A stretch of DNA of 64,000 bases. It comes from DASZTV01 sp035550655 (GTDB taxonomy: Bacteria > Actinomycetota > Actinomycetes > JAFAQI01). The position numbers and the translations under genes are program-made. Positions 25,515 through 33,236 of the stretch are shown in pieces (the stretch's first letter is position 1; each line of letters begins with the position of its first letter). The stretch lies in contig DASZOU010000022.1 in the NCBI GenBank assembly GCA_035550655.1, positions 62,001 to 126,000 of the forward strand, in the 5' to 3' direction. A model generated the notes under the pieces. It ran no database searches. It had not been told where the DNA came from and worked only from the letters and a program-made list of their open reading frames with translations.

Positions 25515-25586
25515 CCCCAAGAATCGACCGACAAGCCGGACGATCCGGGCAAGTCGGTCGCCGCTGCCACCCATCCGGCTCATTAC

Positions 25587-25606
25587 CGAAACGCGATCAC
25601 GTTTCG
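25587..25606. promoter_or_regulatory. 20-base inverted repeat upstream of the GH26-like gene
   Basis: CGAAACG-CGATCA-CGTTTCG: two perfect 7-base arms with a 6-base spacer, ending 11 bases before the ATG at 25618. It resembles operators of LacI-family regulators of carbohydrate genes in actinobacteria (GAAAC/GTTTC half-sites), so it may control this glycosidase. It could also be a hairpin in the leader that hides the start, since no clear Shine-Dalgarno is visible. Confidence 0.45.
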
Positions 25607-25617
25607 AGACACTGAGT

Positions 25618-26964
25618 ATGAGACGTGTCGCGGCCTTCATCGCCAGCCTCGTCGTCTCGTGCCTGATCATCGCAATCGGGGTCGGACGCGGGGCGCCGTC
25701 AGCGGCAGTCGCGAGCACGACCAGCCCGTTCACGGCGTACATCGATGTCGGCGACAACACCGGACTTGCGGCGCTCGGGCAGCGCATCGGCACCCCAATC
25801 AGCTACGCCTATGACTACTTCGACGACCGCTCGTGGGCGAACATCGACGACACGTGGAACATGAACAACTGGGCCGGTACCGGCTATCGCATGATCTGGG
25901 GCGTACCGATGCTGCCGCTGTCGGGCGCGACGCTTTCAATCGGTGCGACCGGCGCGTACGACCAGTACTACGTGACTGTCGCGAAAGACCTCGTCGCGCA
26001 CGGTATGGGCAACTCGATCCTGCGGCTCGGCTGGGAGTTCAACCAGAAGTCCTACCCGTGGTACGCCGCCGGGCAGGCCCCGGCGTTCGTCGCCTACTGG
26101 CGACACATCGTGACCGCGATGCGCTCGGTGTCGGGGGCAGCCTTCACCTTCGAGTGGAACCCATCGCTCGGCGACAACGGCGGCGGCGATGCAGCGATGG
26201 GCAACTTCACGAGCTACTACCCGGGCGACGCGTACGTCGATGTCGTCGCGCTCGACGTGTACGACATCGCGTGGAACAACTACCCCGGCGAGCCGGCGCA
26301 GTTCTCCAGCTTCGAGACGAGGACGTGGGGCCTCAACTGGCTCGCGTCGTTCGCCTCGCAGCACGCGAAGTCGCTCGCGATCGCCGAGTTCGGCCTCGGC
26401 TGGGGCGGCTCTGCCGGCAACGGCCAGCCGTACTCGGGGTCCGGCACCGTCTGCGGTGGCGACAACCCACGGTTCGTCCACGACATGGCCGCATGGATGA
26501 AGCAGCACAACGCCGTCACCAGCGGCTACTGGGACAACTCCTTCTCCTCCATCGACAACGGTCAGAACCCGTTGACGGCCAGCGAGATCGCGGCCGACTT
26601 CGGTAGCGGCGCGACGCTCACACCGTCGACGTCTCCCACTCAGACGTCGACCGCCCCGACGACCACGAAGCACAAGCGGAGCCACCTGCGCCAGGCCGGG
26701 CTGACCCTCGGCCGCGTCGTTGCCTCGGCGAACGGCATCACGCTCAGCGGCCGCTTGGTCCCGGCACACTCCGGCATCAAGGTGCGCGTGGAGACGGCGC
26801 AGTCGGCTCACGCGGCGCGTTGGGCGTCACGCGGACAGGCGGCCACCTCCGCCAACGGCCGCTTCCACACCGTCGTCGCGAACCCAGCCCATGCGCGATA
26901 CGTCCGGGTCGTCGCGAAGGTCGGCCGGCACACCCGCTCCTCGCACCCCGTCATGGTCGGCTAG
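25618..26964 (+). CDS. Secreted GH26-like glycoside hydrolase (paralogue 2) with C-terminal domain
   Basis: Close paralogue of the gene at 17239; along the catalytic domain most positions are identical by eye. Seen: signal peptide (about residues 1-33), catalytic domain with RLGWEFNQKSYPWY (likely acid/base), FTFEWNPSLGDNGGG and SLAIAEFGLGWGG (likely nucleophile). Instead of ending in a Pro/Thr tail, it has a short Thr/Pro linker (about 342-360) and then a C-terminal domain of about 85 residues (AGLTLGRVVASANGITLSG onward) that looks like a small beta-sandwich. Same orientation as paralogue 1, 8.4 kb apart. It directly follows the GMC oxidoreductase after about 100 bases. Confidence 0.78.
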   Translation: MRRVAAFIASLVVSCLIIAIGVGRGAPSAAVASTTSPFTAYIDVGDNTGLAALGQRIGTPISYAYDYFDDRSWANIDDTWNMNNWAGTGYRMIWGVPMLPLSGATLSIGATGAYDQYYVTVAKDLVAHGMGNSILRLGWEFNQKSYPWYAAGQAPAFVAYWRHIVTAMRSVSGAAFTFEWNPSLGDNGGGDAAMGNFTSYYPGDAYVDVVALDVYDIAWNNYPGEPAQFSSFETRTWGLNWLASFASQHAKSLAIAEFGLGWGGSAGNGQPYSGSGTVCGGDNPRFVHDMAAWMKQHNAVTSGYWDNSFSSIDNGQNPLTASEIAADFGSGATLTPSTSPTQTSTAPTTTKHKRSHLRQAGLTLGRVVASANGITLSGRLVPAHSGIKVRVETAQSAHAARWASRGQAATSANGRFHTVVANPAHARYVRVVAKVGRHTRSSHPVMVG

Positions 26965-26983
26965 CCCTCACTACGTTGTCTGT

Positions 26984-27544
26984 GTGAGCCGCACCGACGT
27001 CCTGGTCGTCGCCGCGACCCGCGAGGAAGCGCGATACGTCCCGGACGACGTGCCGCTCCTCGTCACCGGTCTGGGCAAGGTCGCCGCAGCCGCTGCGCTG
27101 GCCGGCTGGCTGGGCGCCGCTACTCCACTGGAGCCAGGGTTCGAGGTGATCAACATCGGTACGGCGGGTGCACTGCGCGACGGCATCCACGGACTTCACC
27201 TTCCCGGACAGGTGATCAACCACGACATCTCCGCTGATCTGCTCGCGGGCATCGGCATCAAGGTGGAGGACTCACTCGTGATCGAGGGCGGGAGCGACCT
27301 CGTGCTCGCGACCGGCGACACGTTCGTCGCCGACGCGGCCACCCGCGCCGCACTCGCCGAGCGGGCAGCGCTGGTCGACATGGAGGCGTTCGCGGTGGTC
27401 TGGGCATGCCGCAAGGCCGCCGTCCGGGTGCGGGTCGTCAAGCACATCAGCGACAACGCGGACACGACCGCGCTCTCGTGGCCCGAGCTCGTCGACGCGA
27501 GCGCCCTCGCGCTCGGGCGCTGGGTCGCCGACTACCTGGCGTGA
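26984..27544 (+). CDS. MTA/SAH nucleosidase-like purine nucleosidase
   Basis: Nucleoside phosphorylase/5'-methylthioadenosine nucleosidase superfamily; likely hydrolyses a purine nucleoside such as S-adenosylhomocysteine or methylthioadenosine. Seen: VLVVAATREEARYVP at the N-terminus, FEVINIGTAGALRDGI (phosphate/nucleoside loop, about residues 55-70), the purine-site glutamate and substrate-binding ME in LVDMEAFAVVWAC (about 132-144), and KHISDNAD (the catalytic-type aspartate, about 152-159). At 186 residues it is shorter than the usual 230. GTG at 26984 is the chosen start; there is no strong ribosome binding site. Stands 19 bases after the glycosidase gene. Confidence 0.75.
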   Translation: MSRTDVLVVAATREEARYVPDDVPLLVTGLGKVAAAAALAGWLGAATPLEPGFEVINIGTAGALRDGIHGLHLPGQVINHDISADLLAGIGIKVEDSLVIEGGSDLVLATGDTFVADAATRAALAERAALVDMEAFAVVWACRKAAVRVRVVKHISDNADTTALSWPELVDASALALGRWVADYLA

Positions 27545-27593
27545 GCTCGGAGCCGGTTCGCTCGACGGAGGAGCCGACGTACGGCGCGGTGCG

Positions 27594-27623
27594 CTGACGC
27601 CACGCGGTCAGTCGTCCTAGGGT
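27594..27623 (+). promoter_or_regulatory. Putative promoter of the helicase gene
   Basis: CTGACG (27594-27599), 18 bases, then TAGGGT (27618-27623), a spacing and -10 form common in actinobacterial housekeeping promoters. A palindrome GTCGGCG-A-CGCCGAC follows at 27636-27650. The helicase start is 61 bases downstream of the -10. Confidence 0.3.
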
Positions 27624-27684
27624 CGAGGTTTCTGCGTCGGCGACGCCGACCCCGCTGTCGGGCGGAGAGCCGGAAGGAGGACGA

Positions 27685-29397
27685 GTGACTGCCCAGCCGG
27701 TCGATGCGGCGCCGACGGCGCGGCCGTCTGCGGCACCGCGACTTCGGGCTTGGCAGGCGGAGGCACTCGGGCAATACCGGGAGAAGTCGCCGGCGGATTT
27801 CCTCGTCACGGCAACGCCGGGCGCCGGCAAGACCGCGTTCGCCCTGGCACTCGCCGGCGAGCTGCTCGCCAAACGGGTGGTCGACCGGGTGGTCGTCGTG
27901 GCGCCGACCGACCACCTGCGCACGCAGTGGGCATACGCCGCGGACCGTCACGGTCTGCGCCTCGACCCGACGCTCGGCAACGACGTCGGCCCGGTTCGTG
28001 CCGGCCTGCACGGCTACGTGACGACGTATGCGCAGGTTGCTGCCAAGCCGGCGATCCACGAGGCCAGAACCCGGGCGAAGCGCACGATCGTGATCCTCGA
28101 CGAGATCCACCACGCCGGCGACGGGCTGTCCTGGGGTGAGGCCGTCATGACCGCCTTCGACACCGCCACGCGCCGGCTGGCGCTGACCGGGACACCGTTC
28201 CGCACCCGTCCCGACGAGCGAATCCCCTTTGTTCGCTACGAGGTGGACAGCGACGGCGCGCTCGTCAGCATCGCCGACTACACCTACGGGTACGGCGAGG
28301 CGCTCGCCGAAGGCGTGGTTCGCCCGGTCGTGTTCGCGGCGTACACCGGGGTGTCGCGGTGGAAGAACTCCGCCGGCGACGTCATCGCGTCATCGTTGTC
28401 CGAGGCCTCGACCAAGAGCACGGAGGCGCGGGCTTGGCGAACCGCGCTCAACCCGGGCGGCAAGTGGATTCCGCACGTGATCGCGGCGATGGACGAGCGG
28501 ATCACCCACCTGCGCGCGACGTCGATGCCCGACGCCGCCGGGCTCGTGCTCGCGAGCGATCAGAACGACGCCAGGGAGTACGCCGAGATCGTCAAGCGGA
28601 TCACCGGGCACGCGCCCGCGCTGATCCTGTCGGACGACCCCAAGGCCAGCAAGCGGCTCGAGCGCTTCACGCACTCCGATGAGCGGTTCGCGGTGTGCGT
28701 CCGGATGATCAGCGAAGGTGTCGACATCCCGCGCGCGGCTTGCCTGGCCTGGATGACCAGCTACCGGACACCATTGTTCTTCGCCCAAGCGGTGGGCCGC
28801 GTCGTGCGGTCGCGGCGGCCCGGCGAGTCGGCCACCGTGTTCCTTCCCGCGGTACGCCCCCTGCTCGCCCTCGCCGCGGAGATCGAGCAGGCGCGCAACC
28901 ACGTGATGCCGCCGCGTGCTGACAGTGGTGACGCCCACGACCTCGATCCGCTGGTCGCGGCCGACGATCGCCTGACCGGAGTCGACGGCTGGGAGGCACT
29001 GGACTCCGACGCTGCGTTCGCTCACGTGCTCGAGGGCGGCCGGGCTGTTGTCGCCAGCCCCGTCGTGCACAGCGCAGAGGAACAGGACTATCTCGGTCTG
29101 CCAGGGCTGCTTACTGCCGAGCAGACCGCCTCGCTGCTTGCCCGCCGCGACGAGGCCCACCGGCGCCGCGCCACGGGGGACGACATCGTCGGCCGGCCGC
29201 GCGACACGGCATGGCAGTCAGCCGCAGGACTTCGCAAGGAGATCCACGAGATGGTGGGCCGGCTCGCCGTGCGCAAGAACATCAGCCACGCCGCCGTCCA
29301 TGCGCAGCTGCGCAAGGCGGTGCCGAGTACCGCCAAGCCCCCCGGCGAGGACGTGCTCGCCGCCCGTCGCGACTGGCTGATGGAGCAGCTCATCTGA
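27685..29397 (+). CDS. DEAD/DEAH-box superfamily II helicase
   Basis: ATP-dependent nucleic-acid translocase. Seen: Q-like motif LRAWQAEALGQY, Walker A ATPGAGKTAFALALA (about residues 49-63), motif Ia VVVVAPTDHLRTQW, motif II DEIHHAG (about 141-147), motif III LALTGTPFRT, and the second RecA domain with ISEGVDIPRAACLAW (motif V, about 351-365) and QAVGRVVRSRRPG (motif VI). A C-terminal region of about 170 residues after 400 has no recognised domain. GTG at 27685 follows an AAGGAGG ribosome binding site by four bases. Stand-alone gene; similar helicases are common chromosomal genes in actinobacteria, and nothing beside it points to a defence system. Confidence 0.85.
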   Translation: MTAQPVDAAPTARPSAAPRLRAWQAEALGQYREKSPADFLVTATPGAGKTAFALALAGELLAKRVVDRVVVVAPTDHLRTQWAYAADRHGLRLDPTLGNDVGPVRAGLHGYVTTYAQVAAKPAIHEARTRAKRTIVILDEIHHAGDGLSWGEAVMTAFDTATRRLALTGTPFRTRPDERIPFVRYEVDSDGALVSIADYTYGYGEALAEGVVRPVVFAAYTGVSRWKNSAGDVIASSLSEASTKSTEARAWRTALNPGGKWIPHVIAAMDERITHLRATSMPDAAGLVLASDQNDAREYAEIVKRITGHAPALILSDDPKASKRLERFTHSDERFAVCVRMISEGVDIPRAACLAWMTSYRTPLFFAQAVGRVVRSRRPGESATVFLPAVRPLLALAAEIEQARNHVMPPRADSGDAHDLDPLVAADDRLTGVDGWEALDSDAAFAHVLEGGRAVVASPVVHSAEEQDYLGLPGLLTAEQTASLLARRDEAHRRRATGDDIVGRPRDTAWQSAAGLRKEIHEMVGRLAVRKNISHAAVHAQLRKAVPSTAKPPGEDVLAARRDWLMEQLI

Positions 29398-29421
29398 GGC
29401 GCGGTGCGCCATGATCACCCG

Positions 29422-30156
29422 ATGAACCGGGTCAAGGCAGGCTTCTTCAGCCTCACCCCCGCCGCGCCGCCGGACGATGACGGCAGCTACCTGCGCTGGC
29501 ACCTGCTCGACCACATGCCGGAGCAGTACCAGATCCCAGGAATCGTTCTCGGCTTGCGCTGGATCGCGGATGGCGACTACCCGGAGCACCGGATCACTGC
29601 CGCCGGCGCGCTCGCCGACGTGGGTAACGCCGTCGCCTACCTGATGGCGGAACCGGTGCAGCAGACGTACGACGCCTTCATGGATCTCGGAGCGCAGCTT
29701 CGCGAGGCCGGCCGGTTCCCGGAGGTCCGGCCGTCGCTGCAGACCCGGCTCCTCGCGATCGGGCCATGCCAGGCCTCGCCGGCCGCAGCCGTATCGGGCG
29801 AGGTCATCCCCTTCCGCCCCCACCGTGGAATCGTTCTCGTCGTCGAAGGTCCCAACGACGATGCGACGGCGTGGCACGACTGGCTGGCCGTCGAGCACGA
29901 AGCGGCGCTCCTCGAGGTACCAGGGGTGGCGGGCATCTGGTCCTTCCAGTCGAACGACATCTGGAAGCTGCGGCCGACCTGTGTCGGCCCCCCGCAGCGC
30001 ACCACGGTGATCTTCGTGGACGCCGACCCGATCGCGACGACCTCGGCCTTGGCGCCGATGATCGAGCAACGCTGGTCTTCGCGCGCGGTACGTCCGTTGT
30101 TCGCAGGTCCGCTGCGGACGATGGTCGACTGGGACGCCTGGCCGAGGGAGACATAG
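29422..30156 (+). CDS. Uncharacterised protein with two barrel-like repeats
   Basis: Not a named family to me. 244 residues in two related halves: residues 1-105, with GSYLRWHLLDHMPEQYQIPGI, and residues 130-235, with ATAWHDWLAVEHEAALLEVPGV; both have a W-H/D-x-x-H-type stretch followed by a Pro-Gly-Val/Ile turn. This is the look of a duplicated dimeric alpha-beta barrel (EthD or antibiotic-monooxygenase-like). ATG at 29422 is used; a GTG at 29404 is also in frame. Its stop overlaps the start of the LLM oxidoreductase by one base, so the two are probably functional partners. Confidence 0.55.
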   Translation: MNRVKAGFFSLTPAAPPDDDGSYLRWHLLDHMPEQYQIPGIVLGLRWIADGDYPEHRITAAGALADVGNAVAYLMAEPVQQTYDAFMDLGAQLREAGRFPEVRPSLQTRLLAIGPCQASPAAAVSGEVIPFRPHRGIVLVVEGPNDDATAWHDWLAVEHEAALLEVPGVAGIWSFQSNDIWKLRPTCVGPPQRTTVIFVDADPIATTSALAPMIEQRWSSRAVRPLFAGPLRTMVDWDAWPRET

Positions 30157-31016
30157 TGCGACTGTCGCTCGTCACGCCGGTGCTGACGATGATGCCCGGA
30201 GCACATGCCCGCTGGGAGGAGACCGGCGGAATCGACGACGTGGCGCGAATCGCGGCGGCATGCGACCGGCTCGGATTCGACCACATCACCTGCAGCGAGC
30301 ACATCGGCGTACCCGACCATGAGGCCCCGCGACGAGGGGCGACCTACTGGGACCCGCTGGCCACGTTCGGCTATCTCGCGGCCCGCACCCAGCGGATCCG
30401 GCTTGCGACCAACGTCCTCGTCCTCGGTTACCACCATCCGCTCGAGATCGCCAAGCGCTACGGCACGCTCGACGCGGTCAGCGGCGGGCGGCTGGTCCTC
30501 GGCGTCGGCGTGGGCACGTTGGTGGAGGAGTTCGAGCTGCTGGGAGCACCGTTCGAGGACCGAGGAGAGCGCGCCGACGATGCGATGCGGGCGTTGCGGG
30601 CGTCGCTCTCACGATCCAACCCGTCGTACGACGGGACGTACTACTCCTTCGGCGGCCTCGTCATCGATCCATGCGCCGTTCAGGAGAGGGTTCCGATCTG
30701 GGTCGGCGGTCGAAGCCTCCGCTCACTACGGCGCGCCGCAGCCCTCGGCGACGGCTGGACCCCGTTCGCGGTGAGCCCAACGCAGGTTCGCGACTGGCTC
30801 GGCGAGGTGGAGCACTCCCCCGACTTCGAGGTCGTGCTCGCACCCGCCCAGCCACTCGATCCGATCGATCATCCGCAGCAGACCATTGACGAGCTGGCGG
30901 CGCTCGGCGAAGCAGGCGCGACGATCGTGAAGGCAAGCATCGTGCACCACTCGCTCGACCATTGCATCGAACAGCTCGAAGCCCTCGCCGCTCTCGCTCA
31001 GGCCGGCGTGAGGTAG
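30156..31016 (+). CDS. LLM-class oxidoreductase, probably F420-dependent
   Basis: Luciferase-like monooxygenase fold; in actinobacteria such enzymes usually use coenzyme F420. Seen: CDRLGFDHITCSEHIGVP (about residues 36-53), TQRIRLATNVLVLGYHHPLEIAKRYGTLD (about 76-104, the family core), LVLGVGVGTLVEEFELLG, and VPIWVGGRSLRSLRRAAALGDGW near 178-200. 286 residues. GTG at 30156 shares its first base with the TAG of the upstream gene. The 3' end overlaps the small convergent gene by 19 bases. Substrate unknown; the cofactor assignment is from the family. Confidence 0.85.
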   Translation: MRLSLVTPVLTMMPGAHARWEETGGIDDVARIAAACDRLGFDHITCSEHIGVPDHEAPRRGATYWDPLATFGYLAARTQRIRLATNVLVLGYHHPLEIAKRYGTLDAVSGGRLVLGVGVGTLVEEFELLGAPFEDRGERADDAMRALRASLSRSNPSYDGTYYSFGGLVIDPCAVQERVPIWVGGRSLRSLRRAAALGDGWTPFAVSPTQVRDWLGEVEHSPDFEVVLAPAQPLDPIDHPQQTIDELAALGEAGATIVKASIVHHSLDHCIEQLEALAALAQAGVR

Positions 31017-31276
31017 CCCCGCACCTCGTACTGCTTCACGTCTGGCGATGCCAGGCCGAGCTCTCCGGCGAGTGGGCCGATCTTCTCGAGGACCAGCTCG
31101 TCGGCGGCATCGGCCGACTCATAGACGTCGACCGCAAGAACACCGTCGTCGGTCACGGCTGCCCAGTGGAAGAGCACTCCTGGCGCCGAGTGGCCGCCGA
31201 AGCCCATGAGCTCGATCAGCTTGTCGTACTGCTCGCCGGTCCAACCCGGCCCGTGGAACTCCCGTGCAATCACCAT
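30998..31276 (-). CDS. Small stress/barrel-type protein
   Basis: 92 residues with a compact alpha-beta layout: FHGPGWTGEQYDKLIELMG near the N-terminus, HWAAVTDDGVLAVDVYESADAADELV in the middle, and VRGYLTPA at the end. It resembles small dimeric alpha-beta barrel proteins (antibiotic-biosynthesis-monooxygenase-like), but I cannot assign a function. It is divergent from the PadR regulator with 67 bases between them, an arrangement in which PadR usually represses both genes. Convergent with the LLM gene, overlapping it by 19 bases. Confidence 0.7.
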   Translation of the reverse strand: MVIAREFHGPGWTGEQYDKLIELMGFGGHSAPGVLFHWAAVTDDGVLAVDVYESADAADELVLEKIGPLAGELGLASPDVKQYEVRGYLTPA

Positions 31277-31315
31277 GACACGCCCCTCCCCTGAACGATT
31301 CCGAGATCCGTAGTT

Positions 31316-31334
31316 TTACTCCACTCAGGAGTAA
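31316..31334. promoter_or_regulatory. Likely PadR operator
   Basis: TTACTCC-ACTCA-GGAGTAA is a perfect inverted repeat (7-base arms, 5-base spacer) in the 67-base gap between the small gene (minus) and padR (plus), ending nine bases before the padR ATG. PadR proteins bind such dyads as dimers, so this is the probable autoregulatory site. The right arm also contains GGAG, placed to serve as the padR ribosome binding site. Confidence 0.6.
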
Positions 31335-31343
31335 GTTGGCAAG

Positions 31344-31967
31344 ATGCGGCGGACCGGCACCACTGCACATGCGCTGCTCGGCCTACTCGCGCTGCGGCCG
31401 GCCTGGTCGACGTACGAGCTCAACCAGCAGATGCAGCGCAACCTGCGCTTCTTCTGGCCTCGTGCGGAGAGCCGCATCTATGCCGACGCGCTCGCCCTCG
31501 TCGAGCGCGGTTGGGCGGCGACGAAGACCGAGCAAACCGGTCGCCGCACCCGCACGATCTACCGCATCAGCCGCCGCGGCCGGGCGGCACTCAGCGACTG
31601 GCTCGCGACCCCGCCGCGCGCGACCGCACTCGAGTGCGAGGCCCTGCTACGGGTGTTTCTGGCAGACCATGCGCCGCCCGGCGCCACCCGGGCTGCGCTC
31701 GACCAGGTGCGAGCGGACGCCGAGGCGATCCTCGCCGTGGGCAGGCGGGTCAGCGAGGAGTACGCCGCCGGCACGGCGCCGTTCCAGGACCAGGTGCACA
31801 TCCGCTCGATCGTGTTCGACTTCCTGAGCCACCACGCGATGATGCTGCGCGAGTGGGCCGACCGCGCGGAGGCGACCATTGCGTCGTGGGAGGGCATGGG
31901 CGCCGAGGAGCGCGCCGTCAGAGCGATCGAAGCGATCTCGACGGTGCGGGCGAAGTACCCCGACTAA
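31344..31967 (+). CDS. PadR-family transcriptional regulator
   Basis: Winged-helix repressor. Seen: N-terminal PadR DNA-binding domain, HALLGLLALRPAWSTYELNQQMQRNLRFFWPRAESRIYADALALVERGW (positions about 9-57; a typical PadR helix-turn-helix with the conserved WPRAESRIY-type stretch), TIYRISRRGRAALSDWL (wing, about 71-87), and a helical C-terminal dimerisation domain to residue 207. ATG at 31344 lies nine bases after a perfect dyad that is probably its own operator. It probably controls the divergent 92-residue gene. Its stop overlaps the convergent OYE gene by four bases. Confidence 0.88.
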   Translation: MRRTGTTAHALLGLLALRPAWSTYELNQQMQRNLRFFWPRAESRIYADALALVERGWAATKTEQTGRRTRTIYRISRRGRAALSDWLATPPRATALECEALLRVFLADHAPPGATRAALDQVRADAEAILAVGRRVSEEYAAGTAPFQDQVHIRSIVFDFLSHHAMMLREWADRAEATIASWEGMGAEERAVRAIEAISTVRAKYPD

Positions 31968-33232
31968 CAACGGACGCCGGAGGTCATTCGGTTCGACGTG
32001 GGGTTGTAGCAGGCGCCGGGCATGCCGAGCATCTGTGCCGGAACGCATCGGTTGGAGTTGAGGCAGGCGCGCGGCGCCGGGTCACCGCCGAGGATGCGCA
32101 CCGCCAGATCGGGCTCGGCGTAGAACGGACGGCCGATCCCGACCAGGTCGGCCTCGCCGGCGTCGAGGATGCCATTGACCTCGCCCGCCGTGCGGATCCC
32201 ACCCACGGCGAAGACCGGAATCGACACCTGTGACTTGACCGCAGTGAACAGCTCGCGGTTCCAGACCGGCCGGAACGGTGCACGCCTTCCCGCCCACCAG
32301 TAGCCGAACTGCAGCGAGACCCGACGGGAACGTCGAGGAGCTGCGCGATGAAGCCGTTCGGACATCGCCTTGTTGGTTCGCAGGTTCGTGGGCGCGTCGC
32401 CGCGCGCGAGCGTGGTGTCGGGGAGCACCGAGACGGTCACGGGCGTCACTGCGTCGTAGCCCCACTCCTGCACCAGCCGAGCCAGCGCCACCGCCTCTTC
32501 TGCATTGGAGTGCGGAAGGCCGAGCGGTGCGACCTCCGCCGGCACCTTCACCGTGCACGCGAAGTCGGGTCCGGCACGCTCCGCCACCGACTCCCTGATG
32601 AGCCGCAGGACACGGGCGCGGTTCTCGAACGACCCACCGAACTCATCGGTGCGCCGGTTGTAGAACGGTGAGAGGAACTGGTCGAGCAACTTGGCGTTGG
32701 CCGAGCCGAGCTGCACCCCGTCATAGCCGGCCTCGCGAGCCCAGGCCGCGACCTCACCGTAGCGGGTGGCCATGTCGCGCACCTCTTGGGTCGTCATCAC
32801 GTGAATCGGAACACCGCGAAACGACGGCCGGAGGAACCACGGCAACGGCGACGCGGCGAGAACAGGAGCCTTTCGCTGCGACGCGTACGGCTCGTGCCAC
32901 GCTTCGATCGCGTAGATGCCGGCGTGCCCGACCTGCAGCATGATGCTCGCACCGGCCGCGTGGACGGCCGCAACCATCGGTGCGAGGCGAAGCACCTTGT
33001 CACGGCTGTCTATGCACGTCATCCCCGGTGACGACCGGCCCTCGGGCCAGATGCAGGACGAGCCCTGGATGATCAAGCCGACGCCGGCCTTGGCGTTCGC
33101 GACGAAGTGCCGTTGATAGGTCGCCGCAGCGTCGTCGCCGTCACCTGCTCCTTCGAGGACAGGCGCCCGGTACAACCGGTTCCGCACGGTCGCGCCGCCA
33201 ATCCGGATTGGCGTCTGGAGCACCCCGATCAC
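31964..33232 (-). CDS. NADH:flavin oxidoreductase, OYE family
   Basis: FMN-dependent barrel enzyme that reduces activated C=C bonds. Seen: N-terminal LQTPIRIGGATVRNRLYRAPVLEG (about residues 4-27), VGLIIQGSS, the substrate-site histidine in LQVGHAGIYA, FLSPFYNRRTDEFGGSFENRARVLRLI (about 180-206, family signature), and IPVFAVGGIRTAGEVNGILDAGEADLVGIGRPF. At the C-terminus are ACLNSNRC and PGACYNP, a partial match to the Fe-S cysteine cluster of 2,4-dienoyl-CoA-reductase-type relatives, but the FAD/NAD domain is missing. 422 residues. GTG at 33232 begins four bases after the diguanylate cyclase stop. Last gene of the minus-strand run. Confidence 0.83.
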   Translation of the reverse strand: MIGVLQTPIRIGGATVRNRLYRAPVLEGAGDGDDAAATYQRHFVANAKAGVGLIIQGSSCIWPEGRSSPGMTCIDSRDKVLRLAPMVAAVHAAGASIMLQVGHAGIYAIEAWHEPYASQRKAPVLAASPLPWFLRPSFRGVPIHVMTTQEVRDMATRYGEVAAWAREAGYDGVQLGSANAKLLDQFLSPFYNRRTDEFGGSFENRARVLRLIRESVAERAGPDFACTVKVPAEVAPLGLPHSNAEEAVALARLVQEWGYDAVTPVTVSVLPDTTLARGDAPTNLRTNKAMSERLHRAAPRRSRRVSLQFGYWWAGRRAPFRPVWNRELFTAVKSQVSIPVFAVGGIRTAGEVNGILDAGEADLVGIGRPFYAEPDLAVRILGGDPAPRACLNSNRCVPAQMLGMPGACYNPTSNRMTSGVRC

Positions 33233-33236
33233 GGCG

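Noticed and set aside
27685..29397. Helicase considered as part of a phage-defence island
   Set aside because: No nuclease, methyltransferase partner, integrase or other defence gene adjoins it.
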